A stretch of DNA of 64,000 nt, taken from CBDFLA01 sp965248915. Its GTDB lineage: Bacteria > Pseudomonadota > Alphaproteobacteria > M2410. Every line of letters starts with the position of its first letter. Positions within the stretch are counted from its first letter, which is position 1. Below the pieces are notes generated by a model. It was not told the origin of the DNA and did no database searches. It saw nothing but the letters and a program-made list of their open reading frames with translations. Of this stretch, positions 34,938-43,475 are shown in pieces. Position numbers and translations under genes: made by a program. Where the stretch lies: positions 1,860,001-1,924,000 of the forward strand of contig OZ252216.1 of the NCBI GenBank assembly GCA_965248915.1, written 5' to 3'.

Positions 34938-36350
34938 CTAGAAGACGTCACGTAGTGTCCAGATCTTGAGGGGGTCGCTTCGGCCGCGCAAGGCTTGTTG
35001 TTCGACAGTTGCAAAGCGTGCAAGCAATGCTTCCGCACTTCCTCCACCATGAGCACGCACCTCTTTTACCAGCTCGTCGCTCACAATCAGGCGAACATCA
35101 AGGTCTCGGGTTAAGGCTTCTAACCGACTGGCCACGTTGACCGTGTCGCCAATCGCAGCGAATTCAAGATGTCGCTCAGACCCGATATCACCCAGAATCA
35201 CCTCGCCGAAATGGATGCCTATTGAGAGCCGAATAGGCGGTTCCCCAGACAGGGCCCGCTCTCCATTCCATTGATCGATGGCTTCGAGCATAGACTTCGC
35301 ACACAAAAGTGCATTCAAGGCATCCTCCGGCCTAGTTTCAGGCGTCCCGAAGGTGGCCATGATCCCATCACCTAAGAACTTGTCGAGGGTGCCGCGATTG
35401 CTGAAGACCGCATCTTCAAGTCGGTGGTGAAACTCACGCAAGGTGCCGACAACCTCCTCCGGCGAATGGCTCTCTGCAAATCTGGTGAAGCCAACAATAT
35501 CCGCAAACATGATAGCCACGGACTGCGAGCGAACAGCACCGAGTGGCTCATCTTGATCCGCCATTTGGTCCACAATACGGGGCGGAAAGTGCCTCGACAA
35601 ATTCGCTCGCTCTCGCGCGATTTCGCCTTGCCGCAATATCAATTGACTTGTTCGCCACCCATTCATCGCGAGAATGGCCGCAACGATTGCGAAGATGAGG
35701 ATTTCTTGAAAGCGCCGCGAGAACTGAGGGTCATTGGGATCAATGAACTCAAAGATATTTTCGCTACCAGTCATCGCACCGGCAATGCTCTCTGAAAGGC
35801 CGGGAACCCGGAAACCAACCAACAAAACCAATCCAAAAGCTGACATCCAAAGAACGGCGACCCATGTGCCATACGACAAAATCGTACGCCACGAGTAACT
35901 CATCGTTGCGCCAGCGAGTAAAATGTAAAAGTACGCGAACCCCTCAAAACGATATTGCATCGCGGTAGGCCATTCGCGACCATCGAAGGGATTTGGGACC
36001 ACCAGTGTTATGGTCATTAATATGAGGTCGCAATAGATCAGGGCGAGTTCTTTTCGAGACTGTCCGACCTGCCCAACTTTGGTTTGCACCCACCCGATGA
36101 ACATAAACAGGCCAAGCAGGGCCTCATAGTAAAGCATGTCCCAGGACGGGTTCATGAAAGGTAGGAAAATCCCGACAAGGGACAAGGCGATCCAGCGAGC
36201 GCGAACCGCAAGAATGAGACCCTCACGTTTGTGGCGTTTGAGGGCGTCCATGAGGTGTGGGTTCGTTTCCGCAATCTCAAACTCGCGACGATCAAGCTCG
36301 CGCATTCGGGATCGAAAAGCACGCAGACGTGCGACCACGCTTTTGGACAT
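34938..36350 (-). CDS. membrane-bound class III adenylate/guanylate cyclase
   Basis: The 470-residue protein has a basic N-terminus, about six membrane helices (roughly 50-240) and a C-terminal class III cyclase domain (about 280-460). Metal aspartates are present in 'IMFADIVGFTRFAE' and 'FLGDGIMATFG', the purine-binding Lys precedes the latter in 'LDKFLGD', and the transition-state Asn/Arg pair is in 'TVNVASRLEAL'. The second substrate-specifying position, normally Thr or Asp before '.IGD', reads Ala ('LEFAAIGDTVN'). Cyclase activity is likely, but nucleotide choice is less certain. A two-residue longer form begins with TTG; the ATG at 36350 is preferred. Confidence 0.9.
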   Translation of the reverse strand: MSKSVVARLRAFRSRMRELDRREFEIAETNPHLMDALKRHKREGLILAVRARWIALSLVGIFLPFMNPSWDMLYYEALLGLFMFIGWVQTKVGQVGQSRKELALIYCDLILMTITLVVPNPFDGREWPTAMQYRFEGFAYFYILLAGATMSYSWRTILSYGTWVAVLWMSAFGLVLLVGFRVPGLSESIAGAMTGSENIFEFIDPNDPQFSRRFQEILIFAIVAAILAMNGWRTSQLILRQGEIARERANLSRHFPPRIVDQMADQDEPLGAVRSQSVAIMFADIVGFTRFAESHSPEEVVGTLREFHHRLEDAVFSNRGTLDKFLGDGIMATFGTPETRPEDALNALLCAKSMLEAIDQWNGERALSGEPPIRLSIGIHFGEVILGDIGSERHLEFAAIGDTVNVASRLEALTRDLDVRLIVSDELVKEVRAHGGGSAEALLARFATVEQQALRGRSDPLKIWTLRDVF

Positions 36351-36455
36351 CAATGCATCCCTGTAAGGGTTTCCGCCGACTCACAAGCGCGATACTAGCA
36401 GCGTGCCATGCTCAGTGCACGGCTTCAGGAAGTCTGTACTATTCGATCAACGGAA

Positions 36456-37202
36456 TTAGTCGGTGAGGAGCTTGCGGGAAACAAAGTTCGAGGTCAGTGC
36501 CCAAGATGCTGCTGTCGCCTCGGCATCGTAGGTCGTGCCCTGATTGAAAAGAGGTTGCGCAAAGGCATGATGAGCGCCGGGATAGACCATCACTTCCGCC
36601 TTTCCACCTGCCTCATCAAGGGTTTTTGAAAGGAGCGCCGCCTCATCCGCCGCTTCGCCGTCTTTTGAACCATAGATCGCCAGAACGGGCATCGTCATGG
36701 CCTCAGCCTGACCTGGAGCAAGCCCCGTGTCCCCGTACCAGACGAGAGCAGCATCAATATGTTGAGAGTTTCTTGCCGCTGCGCTGAGCTCCAGCCCGGC
36801 TCCCATGCTAAAGCCAGCGATCCCAACCTTGCGTCCTTCTTTGGAGAGTTCGCTTATGGCGGCATCAATCGTCTTGCCGGCACGGTCGGCATCCAACGCT
36901 TGCAGAAGCGCATATGCCTCATTGTGCGTTTCCACAGCTTGACCGTCGTAGAGATCGATCACGCCAACATAACAACCCATGTCAGAAAAACGTTTCATCG
37001 AAGACAGAGTAAACGGGGTGATCCCGAACCAATCATGGACGATCAATACACCGCACGATGAATCCGGATCGCCGTCGACCTTCATGATGGCATTGGTCGT
37101 CGCACTAACCTCGAGAACCACATCATCAGCACCAATAGCATTTGAGCCCACGCCACAGGCAAGAGCAACAGCGGCAATAAGCCGAAAAACAGTAGATCTC
37201 AT
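36456..37202 (-). CDS. exported dienelactone hydrolase-family protein with a serine nucleophile
   Basis: The 248-residue product has a signal peptide ('LIAAVALACGVGSNAIGA') and an alpha/beta-hydrolase fold of the dienelactone hydrolase family: 'GVLIVHDWFGITPF', 'YVGVIDLYDGQA', 'VGIAGFSMGAGLEL', 'VLAIYGSKDGEA' and 'VYPGAHHAFAQP'. The nucleophile elbow is G-F-S-M-G, so Ser replaces the Cys of true dienelactone hydrolases. Asp in 'SKDGE' and His in 'HHAF' complete the triad. It is therefore probably an exported esterase or lipase-like enzyme. A GTG three bases upstream (37205) is an equal start. Confidence 0.87.
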   Translation of the reverse strand: MRSTVFRLIAAVALACGVGSNAIGADDVVLEVSATTNAIMKVDGDPDSSCGVLIVHDWFGITPFTLSSMKRFSDMGCYVGVIDLYDGQAVETHNEAYALLQALDADRAGKTIDAAISELSKEGRKVGIAGFSMGAGLELSAAARNSQHIDAALVWYGDTGLAPGQAEAMTMPVLAIYGSKDGEAADEAALLSKTLDEAGGKAEVMVYPGAHHAFAQPLFNQGTTYDAEATAASWALTSNFVSRKLLTD

Positions 37203-37360
37203 CACACAACCCTATTTATTATCCACAACAAGGGTCAGATCTTTTCTAAATCGTGTCAGGGGATCAAATCAGTTTCTTGTGAACACTCTGCCACACGGGT
37301 TCGTGATCGCGAAACCATCATGGAATGCGCCAAATGCAAACTGAATAGTCACACTCAAGC

Positions 37361-37738
37361 TTAGGTCTTGCCTTCAAATGGTCTTGTGTAGGTCGCCATA
37401 TCAAAGTAATCGCGCCACATTTTGATCTTGCCGTCTTGCATTTCGAAAATACCACAACAAGGAAGATCAACCGCTATGTCGCCAACTTTTGTGCGATCCA
37501 ACCTTTCAGCGACAACAACATCGCCATCACCAAAAATATGGAGAAGGTCCCAATTGGTTTCGGTCCAATCTTTTAGAAATGCGCTTATAAAGTCTCTCAA
37601 CCCCTCATGCCCGGTGACCGGTGCAAAAGGCATGTTGTAGTAGGTCCCATCTTCCGCGAAATAGCTCAGCAGTTCATCGACGTCCAATCGCGACCAGGCC
37701 GCAACAAAATCTTTAACAATATCCACATTTTTGTTCAT
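37361..37738 (-). CDS. SnoaL-like / limonene-1,2-epoxide hydrolase-type protein
   Basis: The 125-residue protein has the cone-shaped NTF2-like fold pattern: 'VKDFVAAWSRLDVDELLSYF', 'DGTYYNMPFAPVTGHEGLRD', 'VVAERLDRT' and 'IFEMQDGKIKMWRDYFDM'. The Arg in 'ERLDRT' and Asp in 'WRDYFD', and an Asp near the start of the fold, recall the Asp-Arg-Asp catalytic group of limonene-1,2-epoxide hydrolase, so epoxide hydrolysis is possible. Related SnoaL-like proteins do other chemistry. The start has GGAGGA 4-9 bp upstream (plus-strand 37742-37753). It stands alone and diverges from the CoA ligase at 38039. Confidence 0.8.
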   Translation of the reverse strand: MNKNVDIVKDFVAAWSRLDVDELLSYFAEDGTYYNMPFAPVTGHEGLRDFISAFLKDWTETNWDLLHIFGDGDVVVAERLDRTKVGDIAVDLPCCGIFEMQDGKIKMWRDYFDMATYTRPFEGKT

Positions 37739-38038
37739 TCGTATTCCTCCTCATTGGGGTGAAATCATAGTAGTTGCCCATTGACAAGCATACCATCGAC
37801 AGCAGCGTTGTCGGCAGTTAACTCATTTTCTCGAGCACATAACGCCATCTTCTCGAAACAATATGAATGAATCTTTTTCATGCAGAGACCACATATTTTG
37901 AATTGTTTGATGCCTTCAAGTGGCTCTAGATTACGCAAGAAGGGTCAAGGACAAACAAACCAGCTCACCAAAGAGCGCCAGTCCCACAGTATTGATACGT
38001 AAGCGTTTTTGGGAAAACCATCCCGATTGGCATGATCA
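37739..38038. other. 300-bp intergenic interval before the aminobenzoate-CoA ligase gene
   Basis: This AT-rich stretch holds no credible gene. Two near-identical elements, TTTTCTCGAG at 37825-37834 and TCTTCTCGAA around 37850, form an imperfect direct repeat, and GTATTGATAC near 37989 is a short palindrome. Both could be operator sites for the divergent genes, but nothing in the sequence decides it. No strong sigma-70 promoter or clear ribosome binding site for the ATG at 38039 was found. Confidence 0.3.
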
Positions 38039-39682
38039 ATGACCCGCATTTCAGCGCACATCGACACATTTGTCCGAGACAACCTGCCGCCCGCAGATGA
38101 GCAACCTCGTTTCCTGCTGGATGACCTTCCCTATCAATTGCCGGACAAATTGAATGCCGCGCAACTGTTCTTTGACCGCGCCACCCAAAATGCTTGGAAC
38201 GAGAGAATTGCCCTTCGTAATCTCGACAGTGAAATCACCTATCAGGAACTCCAAGAATGGGCCTGTCAGATTGCCCATACGTTGTCAGAGGATTGCGATC
38301 TCCTTCCGGGAGAACGCGTTCTAATGCAAGGCACAAACTCCATTGCCCAAGTGGCGACTTGGTTTGGCGTCTTGTTGGCAGGTGGGATCTCCGTCATGGC
38401 CATGCCACTTCTAAGAGCCAGAGATCTCAAACCTATCGCCCAAAAAGCAAGGGTGTCACTTGTTGTAGGCGACGACAACAAATTGCCTGACTTAGAGGAT
38501 GTTGGCCGCGATACCGACGGTGTTCGATATGTCATGGCATTTCCCCAAACCGGCGAACTCAGCAGCAGAAAAGATCCATTTGCGACAACGACGTCAAAAC
38601 TGAAAAAATATGTTGGTGTGCCGACGGCAGCCGACGACCCCGCAATCATCGCATTCACCAGCGGAACCACAGGCAAATCGAAGGGATGCGTCCATCTTCA
38701 CCAGGACATTATCGCCATGTGCGAAGGTTTCTGCCGGCACACTTTGAAACCTGAACCGGACGACGTTTTCATCGGCAGCCCTCCGCTTGCCTTCACTTTT
38801 GGGCTCGGCGCATTAGTCACCTTCCCTCTCTATTTTGGCGCAAGTTCTGTCCTCTTGGAAAAAGCAACACCGCCAGACCTCGCGGCGGCGGTTCAGGCAA
38901 CAGACGCAACCGTGATGTTTACAGCACCAACCGGTTACAGAGCGATACTCAGCAAGTTTGATGAGCACGATCTGTCGAGTTTGAGGAACTGCATTTCTGC
39001 AGGAGAACATCTTCCCTTACCCGTCTACGAAGAGTGGCTTGCAAAAACAAACACCAAGATCATTGACGGAATTGGGGCGACGGAACTTCTCCACATCTTC
39101 ATTTCCGCGGCAGGCGACGACATACGTCCGGGAGCCATTGGTAAGACCATCCCAGGATATGAAGCCAAGATTTTCGACGAGAACATGAAAGAGCTACCCA
39201 TTGGCGAAGTTGGCCGCTTAGATGTCCGAGGGCCAACGGGCTGCCGCTACTTGGCAGATGAGAGACAAGACACTTACGTTCGCGATGGTTGGAACGTTAC
39301 CGGCGACATGTTTCGCCGAGACGGTGATGGATATTTCTATTTCGTCGCTCGAAGCGACGATATGATTATCTCATCTGGCTACAACATCAGTGGACCGGAA
39401 GTTGAACAAGTGCTGCTTGATCACGATGCGGTTTCCGAGTGTGCTGTCGTCGCGTCCCCTGACGCCAACCGCGGCAGTGTCGTGAAAGCATATGTCGTCG
39501 CAAACGAAACGCACTCTCCCTCAGATGCTTTGGTCAAAGTCTTGCAAGATTTCGTAAAACAGGAAGTTGCACCTTACAAATACCCCAGGCGGATCGAATT
39601 CGTTTCAACCCTTCCCAAAACGCAAACGGGTAAAATTCAAAGATTCAAACTGCGCGATCAAGAAGCAAACCAGAAAACCTGA
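38039..39682 (+). CDS. 2-aminobenzoate-CoA ligase-like AMP-forming enzyme
   Basis: The 547-residue enzyme opens 'ISAHIDTFVRDNLPP', which resembles 2-aminobenzoate (anthranilate)-CoA ligases, and has the signature 'IIAFTSGTTGKSKGCVH', 'DGIGATELLHIF' and 'GWNVTGDMFRRDGDGYFYF'. The C-terminal catalytic Lys region is 'LPKTQTGKIQRFKL'. The aromatic-acid CoA ligase family includes benzoate-CoA ligases. The neighbouring kynA-kynB-kynU genes produce anthranilate, so the most likely reaction is anthranilate + ATP + CoA to anthraniloyl-CoA. Next steps, such as 2-aminobenzoyl-CoA monooxygenase/reductase, are not in the window. It converges on the LysR regulator gene with an 11-bp gap. Confidence 0.85.
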   Translation: MTRISAHIDTFVRDNLPPADEQPRFLLDDLPYQLPDKLNAAQLFFDRATQNAWNERIALRNLDSEITYQELQEWACQIAHTLSEDCDLLPGERVLMQGTNSIAQVATWFGVLLAGGISVMAMPLLRARDLKPIAQKARVSLVVGDDNKLPDLEDVGRDTDGVRYVMAFPQTGELSSRKDPFATTTSKLKKYVGVPTAADDPAIIAFTSGTTGKSKGCVHLHQDIIAMCEGFCRHTLKPEPDDVFIGSPPLAFTFGLGALVTFPLYFGASSVLLEKATPPDLAAAVQATDATVMFTAPTGYRAILSKFDEHDLSSLRNCISAGEHLPLPVYEEWLAKTNTKIIDGIGATELLHIFISAAGDDIRPGAIGKTIPGYEAKIFDENMKELPIGEVGRLDVRGPTGCRYLADERQDTYVRDGWNVTGDMFRRDGDGYFYFVARSDDMIISSGYNISGPEVEQVLLDHDAVSECAVVASPDANRGSVVKAYVVANETHSPSDALVKVLQDFVKQEVAPYKYPRRIEFVSTLPKTQTGKIQRFKLRDQEANQKT

Positions 39683-39693
39683 GCCGCTAGCGT

Positions 39694-40599
39694 CTAACTC
39701 TCACTTAGCGAATCCGCGAATAGACTCACAACCTTCATGAACTGATCTGTGGACGCCTCGTTGCGTCGCAAAACCGCATGCCAAACGACTTCCGGCGGAT
39801 CCTGGGTCAGTCTGACAACTTTCGCCCCAGGCAATTTAGCTGCAGCTTTCGCAATGGCACCCGGCAATATGGTCACCCCTTCGCCGCGCCGCACCAGATC
39901 AACAACCGCCTCGGTAACGCCGGCCCTGATCACCTTCTTTGGCAACACATCATACTTCTTGAAGATGAGTTCATACTCCCGCCCCCGCTCCGGCGTCGTG
40001 TGATAAGCGATATAGGTTACGTTTCGAAAATCTTCAGGCGCAATCACCTTCGATTTCGACAAGGGGTGTCTTGATGGGACCAAAGCCACGAGCTCATCTG
40101 TCAAGATACTCTCAATACGCAATCCTCGTTTCCGAGACGGCGATCCGAGCGTCATGGCAACATCAATTTGATTGTCGATGAGGCTCCTCAGCGGATCCTC
40201 TTGACCGGTGCCGACGACCTCAACCTCAATATGAGGATGTTTATTTTGTGCCAGAGATAGCAGCGAACCAACCCAGTGAGATCCACAATTTGAGTCACCG
40301 CCAATGCGCACCACATGTTCAATGGGGCCACTCAACAATTGGACGTCTCGTTCAGCCAAGGCAACCTCATTGAGAACCACTTGAGCCACTTGATTGATAC
40401 GCTTTCCCGCATGGGTTGGAACCAGACGTCGGTTGGTTCGATGGAACAACGGTGTGTTGAGCCGGCGTTCGGCTTCCCGAATACGGTGGCTGAGAGCCGA
40501 CTGCGTAAGGCCAAGCTGACCTGCAGCCGCAGAGACGCTGCCCGTCCGCGTCACACAGTCGATCATAATGAGATGGCGCATTTCCAGTCTTGGATACAT
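39694..40599 (-). CDS. LysR-family transcriptional regulator, likely controlling kynurenine genes
   Basis: The 301-residue protein has an N-terminal LysR helix-turn-helix ('GSVSAAAGQLGLTQSALSHR', residues about 18-37) and a periplasmic-binding-like effector domain from about 90 to 300. It is transcribed divergently from kynA, with about 100 bp between the two starts. LysR regulators usually control the adjacent divergent operon in response to a pathway metabolite, so kynurenine or anthranilate is a reasonable effector guess. Known kynurenine operons in other bacteria often use Lrp-type KynR instead; a LysR here is a variation. Confidence 0.9.
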   Translation of the reverse strand: MYPRLEMRHLIMIDCVTRTGSVSAAAGQLGLTQSALSHRIREAERRLNTPLFHRTNRRLVPTHAGKRINQVAQVVLNEVALAERDVQLLSGPIEHVVRIGGDSNCGSHWVGSLLSLAQNKHPHIEVEVVGTGQEDPLRSLIDNQIDVAMTLGSPSRKRGLRIESILTDELVALVPSRHPLSKSKVIAPEDFRNVTYIAYHTTPERGREYELIFKKYDVLPKKVIRAGVTEAVVDLVRRGEGVTILPGAIAKAAAKLPGAKVVRLTQDPPEVVWHAVLRRNEASTDQFMKVVSLFADSLSES

Positions 40600-40606
40600 G
40601 ATTTAT

Positions 40607-40632
40607 ATGAATTCATTTCATGATATAATGAA
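40607..40632. promoter_or_regulatory. palindromes in the lysR-kynA divergent promoter
   Basis: ATGAATTCAT (40607-40616) is a perfect 10-bp palindrome, and TTCAT-GATATA-ATGAA (40617-40632) is a perfect inverted repeat. They are adjacent, immediately upstream of the LysR ATG at 40599 and about 70 bp upstream of the kynA start. They are the best operator candidates for the divergent LysR protein, although neither is an ideal T-N11-A LysR box. Confidence 0.45.
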
Positions 40633-40701
40633 GAATTATGAACTATACGACCCCCTGATTCAACCATACTGTTGCCGTCAGCAAGACCGGAGAATTGCAA
40701 C

Positions 40702-41553
40702 ATGACATCGACCGATAACGACACGCCAGACCGCGTCAACCTTGAAGGCGAAGGCATCCATTGGGATCAGGAGATGAGCTATGGTCAGTATCTTGACCTG
40801 GACAAGCTCCTTTCCGCTCAGACCCCAGTGACCAAAGAACATGATGAAATGCTCTTTATCGTGATCCACCAGGTGCAAGAAATTTGGATCAAACTCTGCC
40901 TCCACGAAGCCATGGCTGCAATGGACCACATCAAGAAGGATGAGTTGGGGCCGGTTTCAAAAATGCTGTCGCGCGTTGCACAAATCCAAGGTCAGCTGCT
41001 CTCAGCGTGGGGTGTTCTTTCAACGATGACCCCTTCTGACTATGCAAAATTTCGTGATTCCTTGGGCCAAAGTTCAGGTTTTCAGTCCTATCAGTATCGC
41101 GCGCTCGAGTTCGCCCTCGGAAACAAAAACGAAAAGATGACCGAAGTTCATAGAAAGCACCCCGAGAAATTCGACTTTCTCGTCGGAGTGTTAAACGCGC
41201 CAAGCATTTACGATCTGACGCTTCAGCTTCTCAAGAAGAGAGGCTTGGACATTCCCGACGCAATCGCCGACAGGGATTGGAAACAACCTTACCAACCCAG
41301 TGATGCCGTCACGGCGGCTTGGCTCGAGGTCTACCAAAACACCACCAAGTACTGGGACCTCTATGAGCTGGCTGAGAAACTCGTCGACCTTGAAACAAGA
41401 TTTCAACAATGGCGTTTCTTCCATTTGAAGACCGTCGAGCGCATCATCGGATTCAAGAAGGGCACCGGCGGAACTTCCGGAGTCGCCTTCTTGGCAAAAG
41501 CCCTTGAACTACGATTCTTCCCGGAACTTATTTCCGTTCGAACGGAACTCTAG
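40702..41553 (+). CDS. kynA: tryptophan 2,3-dioxygenase
   Basis: The 283-residue haem enzyme opens the indole ring of tryptophan to N-formylkynurenine. Family motifs are 'MSYGQYLDLDKLLSAQ', 'EMLFIVIHQVQEIWIK' with the distal-side His, 'SSGFQSYQYRALEF' and 'FHLKTVERIIGFKKGTGGTS', in which the proximal haem His lies. The length matches bacterial enzymes (about 280). The ATG at 40702 has GGAG 9 bases upstream; a longer frame from 40672 lacks one. It heads the kynA-kynB-kynU unit with 6-bp and 3-bp gaps, which makes the whole tryptophan-to-anthranilate pathway co-transcribed. Confidence 0.97.
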   Translation: MTSTDNDTPDRVNLEGEGIHWDQEMSYGQYLDLDKLLSAQTPVTKEHDEMLFIVIHQVQEIWIKLCLHEAMAAMDHIKKDELGPVSKMLSRVAQIQGQLLSAWGVLSTMTPSDYAKFRDSLGQSSGFQSYQYRALEFALGNKNEKMTEVHRKHPEKFDFLVGVLNAPSIYDLTLQLLKKRGLDIPDAIADRDWKQPYQPSDAVTAAWLEVYQNTTKYWDLYELAEKLVDLETRFQQWRFFHLKTVERIIGFKKGTGGTSGVAFLAKALELRFFPELISVRTEL

Positions 41554-41559
41554 AGGTCA

Positions 41560-42198
41560 TTGAATTCAGTGAGTAAGATTTGGGACATTTCACAAAGGCT
41601 AGATCCACAAACGCCGACGTGGCCGGGTGACGTTGAGCTCTCGGAAAAAAGCACTTGGAAGATTGAAGGCCCTTCGCCGGTCAATGTTGCTTCCGTGACC
41701 ATGTCCACCCACTCTGGCACCCACGCCGACGCTCCCTTCCACTATGATGCCGGTGGCGAGAAGATGGCTGATGTGTCGTTGGATCCATACCTTGGTCCTT
41801 GCGTCGTCGTTGACGGTCGCGGCAAAGACGACTGTGTATTGTGGAGCCATGTTGAAGACGCAGTCTCTCAACACTCGCAACTCGATCGATTTCTCATTCG
41901 CACATTCGAACAATTCCCAGACGCCTCGTGGCCCGTAGGCTTTTGTGCCATTGACCCAGAGATCATTTTGGAGATCGGTAAATTGGGCGGAAAACTCATT
42001 GGAACCGACGCACCTTCCCTTGATCCACAAAACTCGAAAGAACTGTTGGCGCACAACGCTGTCGCAAAAACGGGCATGGCAATCCTCGAAGGGTTGGTTT
42101 TGGACCACGTGCCATTTGGCGTTTACGAATTGATCGCCCTGCCCCTTCCATTGTCGAACCTGGATGCTTCTCCCGTTCGCGCCATCTTAAGAAAATAG
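41560..42198 (+). CDS. kynB: kynurenine formamidase (arylformamidase, cyclase family)
   Basis: The 212-residue product has the metal-binding signature of KynB-type formamidases, 'STHSGTHADAPFHY' (HxGTHxDxPxH), preceded by 'DISQRLDPQTPTWPGD' and followed by 'GTDAPSLDPQNS'. It hydrolyses N-formylkynurenine to kynurenine and formate. An FNT-type channel that could move formate lies at 48538, though not next door. The start is ambiguous: TTG at 41560 is only 3 bases from AGAGG, whereas GTG at 41569 ('MSKIWDIS') is 12 bases away and closer to the family's usual beginning. Confidence 0.94.
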   Translation: MNSVSKIWDISQRLDPQTPTWPGDVELSEKSTWKIEGPSPVNVASVTMSTHSGTHADAPFHYDAGGEKMADVSLDPYLGPCVVVDGRGKDDCVLWSHVEDAVSQHSQLDRFLIRTFEQFPDASWPVGFCAIDPEIILEIGKLGGKLIGTDAPSLDPQNSKELLAHNAVAKTGMAILEGLVLDHVPFGVYELIALPLPLSNLDASPVRAILRK

Positions 42199-42201
42199 AC
42201 A

Positions 42202-43443
42202 ATGACAGATTTGACCCGGGAATCTCTCCAAGAGCTCGATGCAAACGACCCCTTGGCATCATTTCGGGATCAATTCCATTTGCCGAAGGGAGTTATCTAT
42301 TTAGACGGAAACTCACTTGGGCCTCTTCCCAAGGCAACTGTTACCCGAATGAGAGACGTTATCGCGGATGAATGGGGAGAAGGATTGATCCGAAGCTGGA
42401 ACACCGCTGACTGGGTCAATGCACCCCGGCGTATCGGTCAAAAGATTGCAAAACTCATTGGCGCGGATGCGGATGAGGTCATTGTTTCCGACAGCACGTC
42501 GGTAAACTTCTTCAAGCTTGTAACGGCCGCTTTGCATCTCGACCCAGAACGCAAAGTCATTCTAACCGAACGTGGGAACTTTCCCACAGATCATTATGTC
42601 CTCCAAGGTATTCAGGAGTTCCTAGGCGACCGCGTCAAACTTGTCGCCCTTGACCGCTCCAAGATCACAGAAGCGATCGACGGGAACACCCTCCTCGTTG
42701 CTCTTACACATGTGCACTACAAGACCGGTGAAATGTTCGACATGGCAGGGGTGACAGCCCTCGCCCACGAAAATGGCGCTTACGTGCTTTGGGATCTTTG
42801 TCATTCCGCCGGCGCGATGCCTGTCGACCTAAACGGCTGCAAGGCAGACCTCGCAGTCGGTTGCGGATACAAGTACTTAAACGGTGGTCCTGGCGCGCCT
42901 GCCTTTGTGTTCGTCGCGCGCCGGCATCAACCGACAGTGCATCAACCACTGACGGGATGGTTTGGTCACAAGTCCCCGTTTGCTTTTAATGAAGAGTACG
43001 ATGCCGCCCCGGGCATCGATCAGTTCCAAGTCGGCACACCCAGCATTCTGGGTCTGTCGGCCCTTGAAGCCAGTATCGACATCTTTGAAGCCGTCAATCT
43101 TCGCGAAATCCGAAAGAAATCCCTCGCCCTTAGCAATGCATTCACACAATTGGTTGAGCAAAAATGCGCTGACGATGGGTTCAAACTCGCGTCTCCGAGA
43201 GACGACGAGAAGCGCGGCAGTCAGATATCATTTTGCCATCCCGCGGGTTATCAGATCATGCAAGCTCTCATTGATCAGGGTGTCATCGGGGATTTCCGCG
43301 CCCCAAACATTGTCCGCTTTGGCTTTGCACCGCTCTACTTGACCTTTATGGACATTTGGAACGCGACCGAGATCCTAAAAGAAATTATGACCACTGGAAA
43401 ATGGCAGGAACCTGCATATAGTGTTCGCCAAAGCGTAACTTGA
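42202..43443 (+). CDS. kynU: kynureninase
   Basis: The 413-residue PLP enzyme cleaves kynurenine to anthranilate and alanine. Motifs include 'GVIYLDGNSLGPLP' near residue 32, 'VSDSTSVNFFKL', 'LWDLCHSAGAMPVDL' with the PLP-binding Asp, and 'GCGYKYLNGGPGAPAF', where the Lys forms the Schiff base. The C-terminal 'APNIVRFGFAPLYLTFMDIW' is characteristic. The length matches the family (about 415). It starts 3 bp after kynB. Confidence 0.97.
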   Translation: MTDLTRESLQELDANDPLASFRDQFHLPKGVIYLDGNSLGPLPKATVTRMRDVIADEWGEGLIRSWNTADWVNAPRRIGQKIAKLIGADADEVIVSDSTSVNFFKLVTAALHLDPERKVILTERGNFPTDHYVLQGIQEFLGDRVKLVALDRSKITEAIDGNTLLVALTHVHYKTGEMFDMAGVTALAHENGAYVLWDLCHSAGAMPVDLNGCKADLAVGCGYKYLNGGPGAPAFVFVARRHQPTVHQPLTGWFGHKSPFAFNEEYDAAPGIDQFQVGTPSILGLSALEASIDIFEAVNLREIRKKSLALSNAFTQLVEQKCADDGFKLASPRDDEKRGSQISFCHPAGYQIMQALIDQGVIGDFRAPNIVRFGFAPLYLTFMDIWNATEILKEIMTTGKWQEPAYSVRQSVT

Positions 43444-43475
43444 ATTGAGCGGCCAAAATGGCGGCGGAGGCAGAC

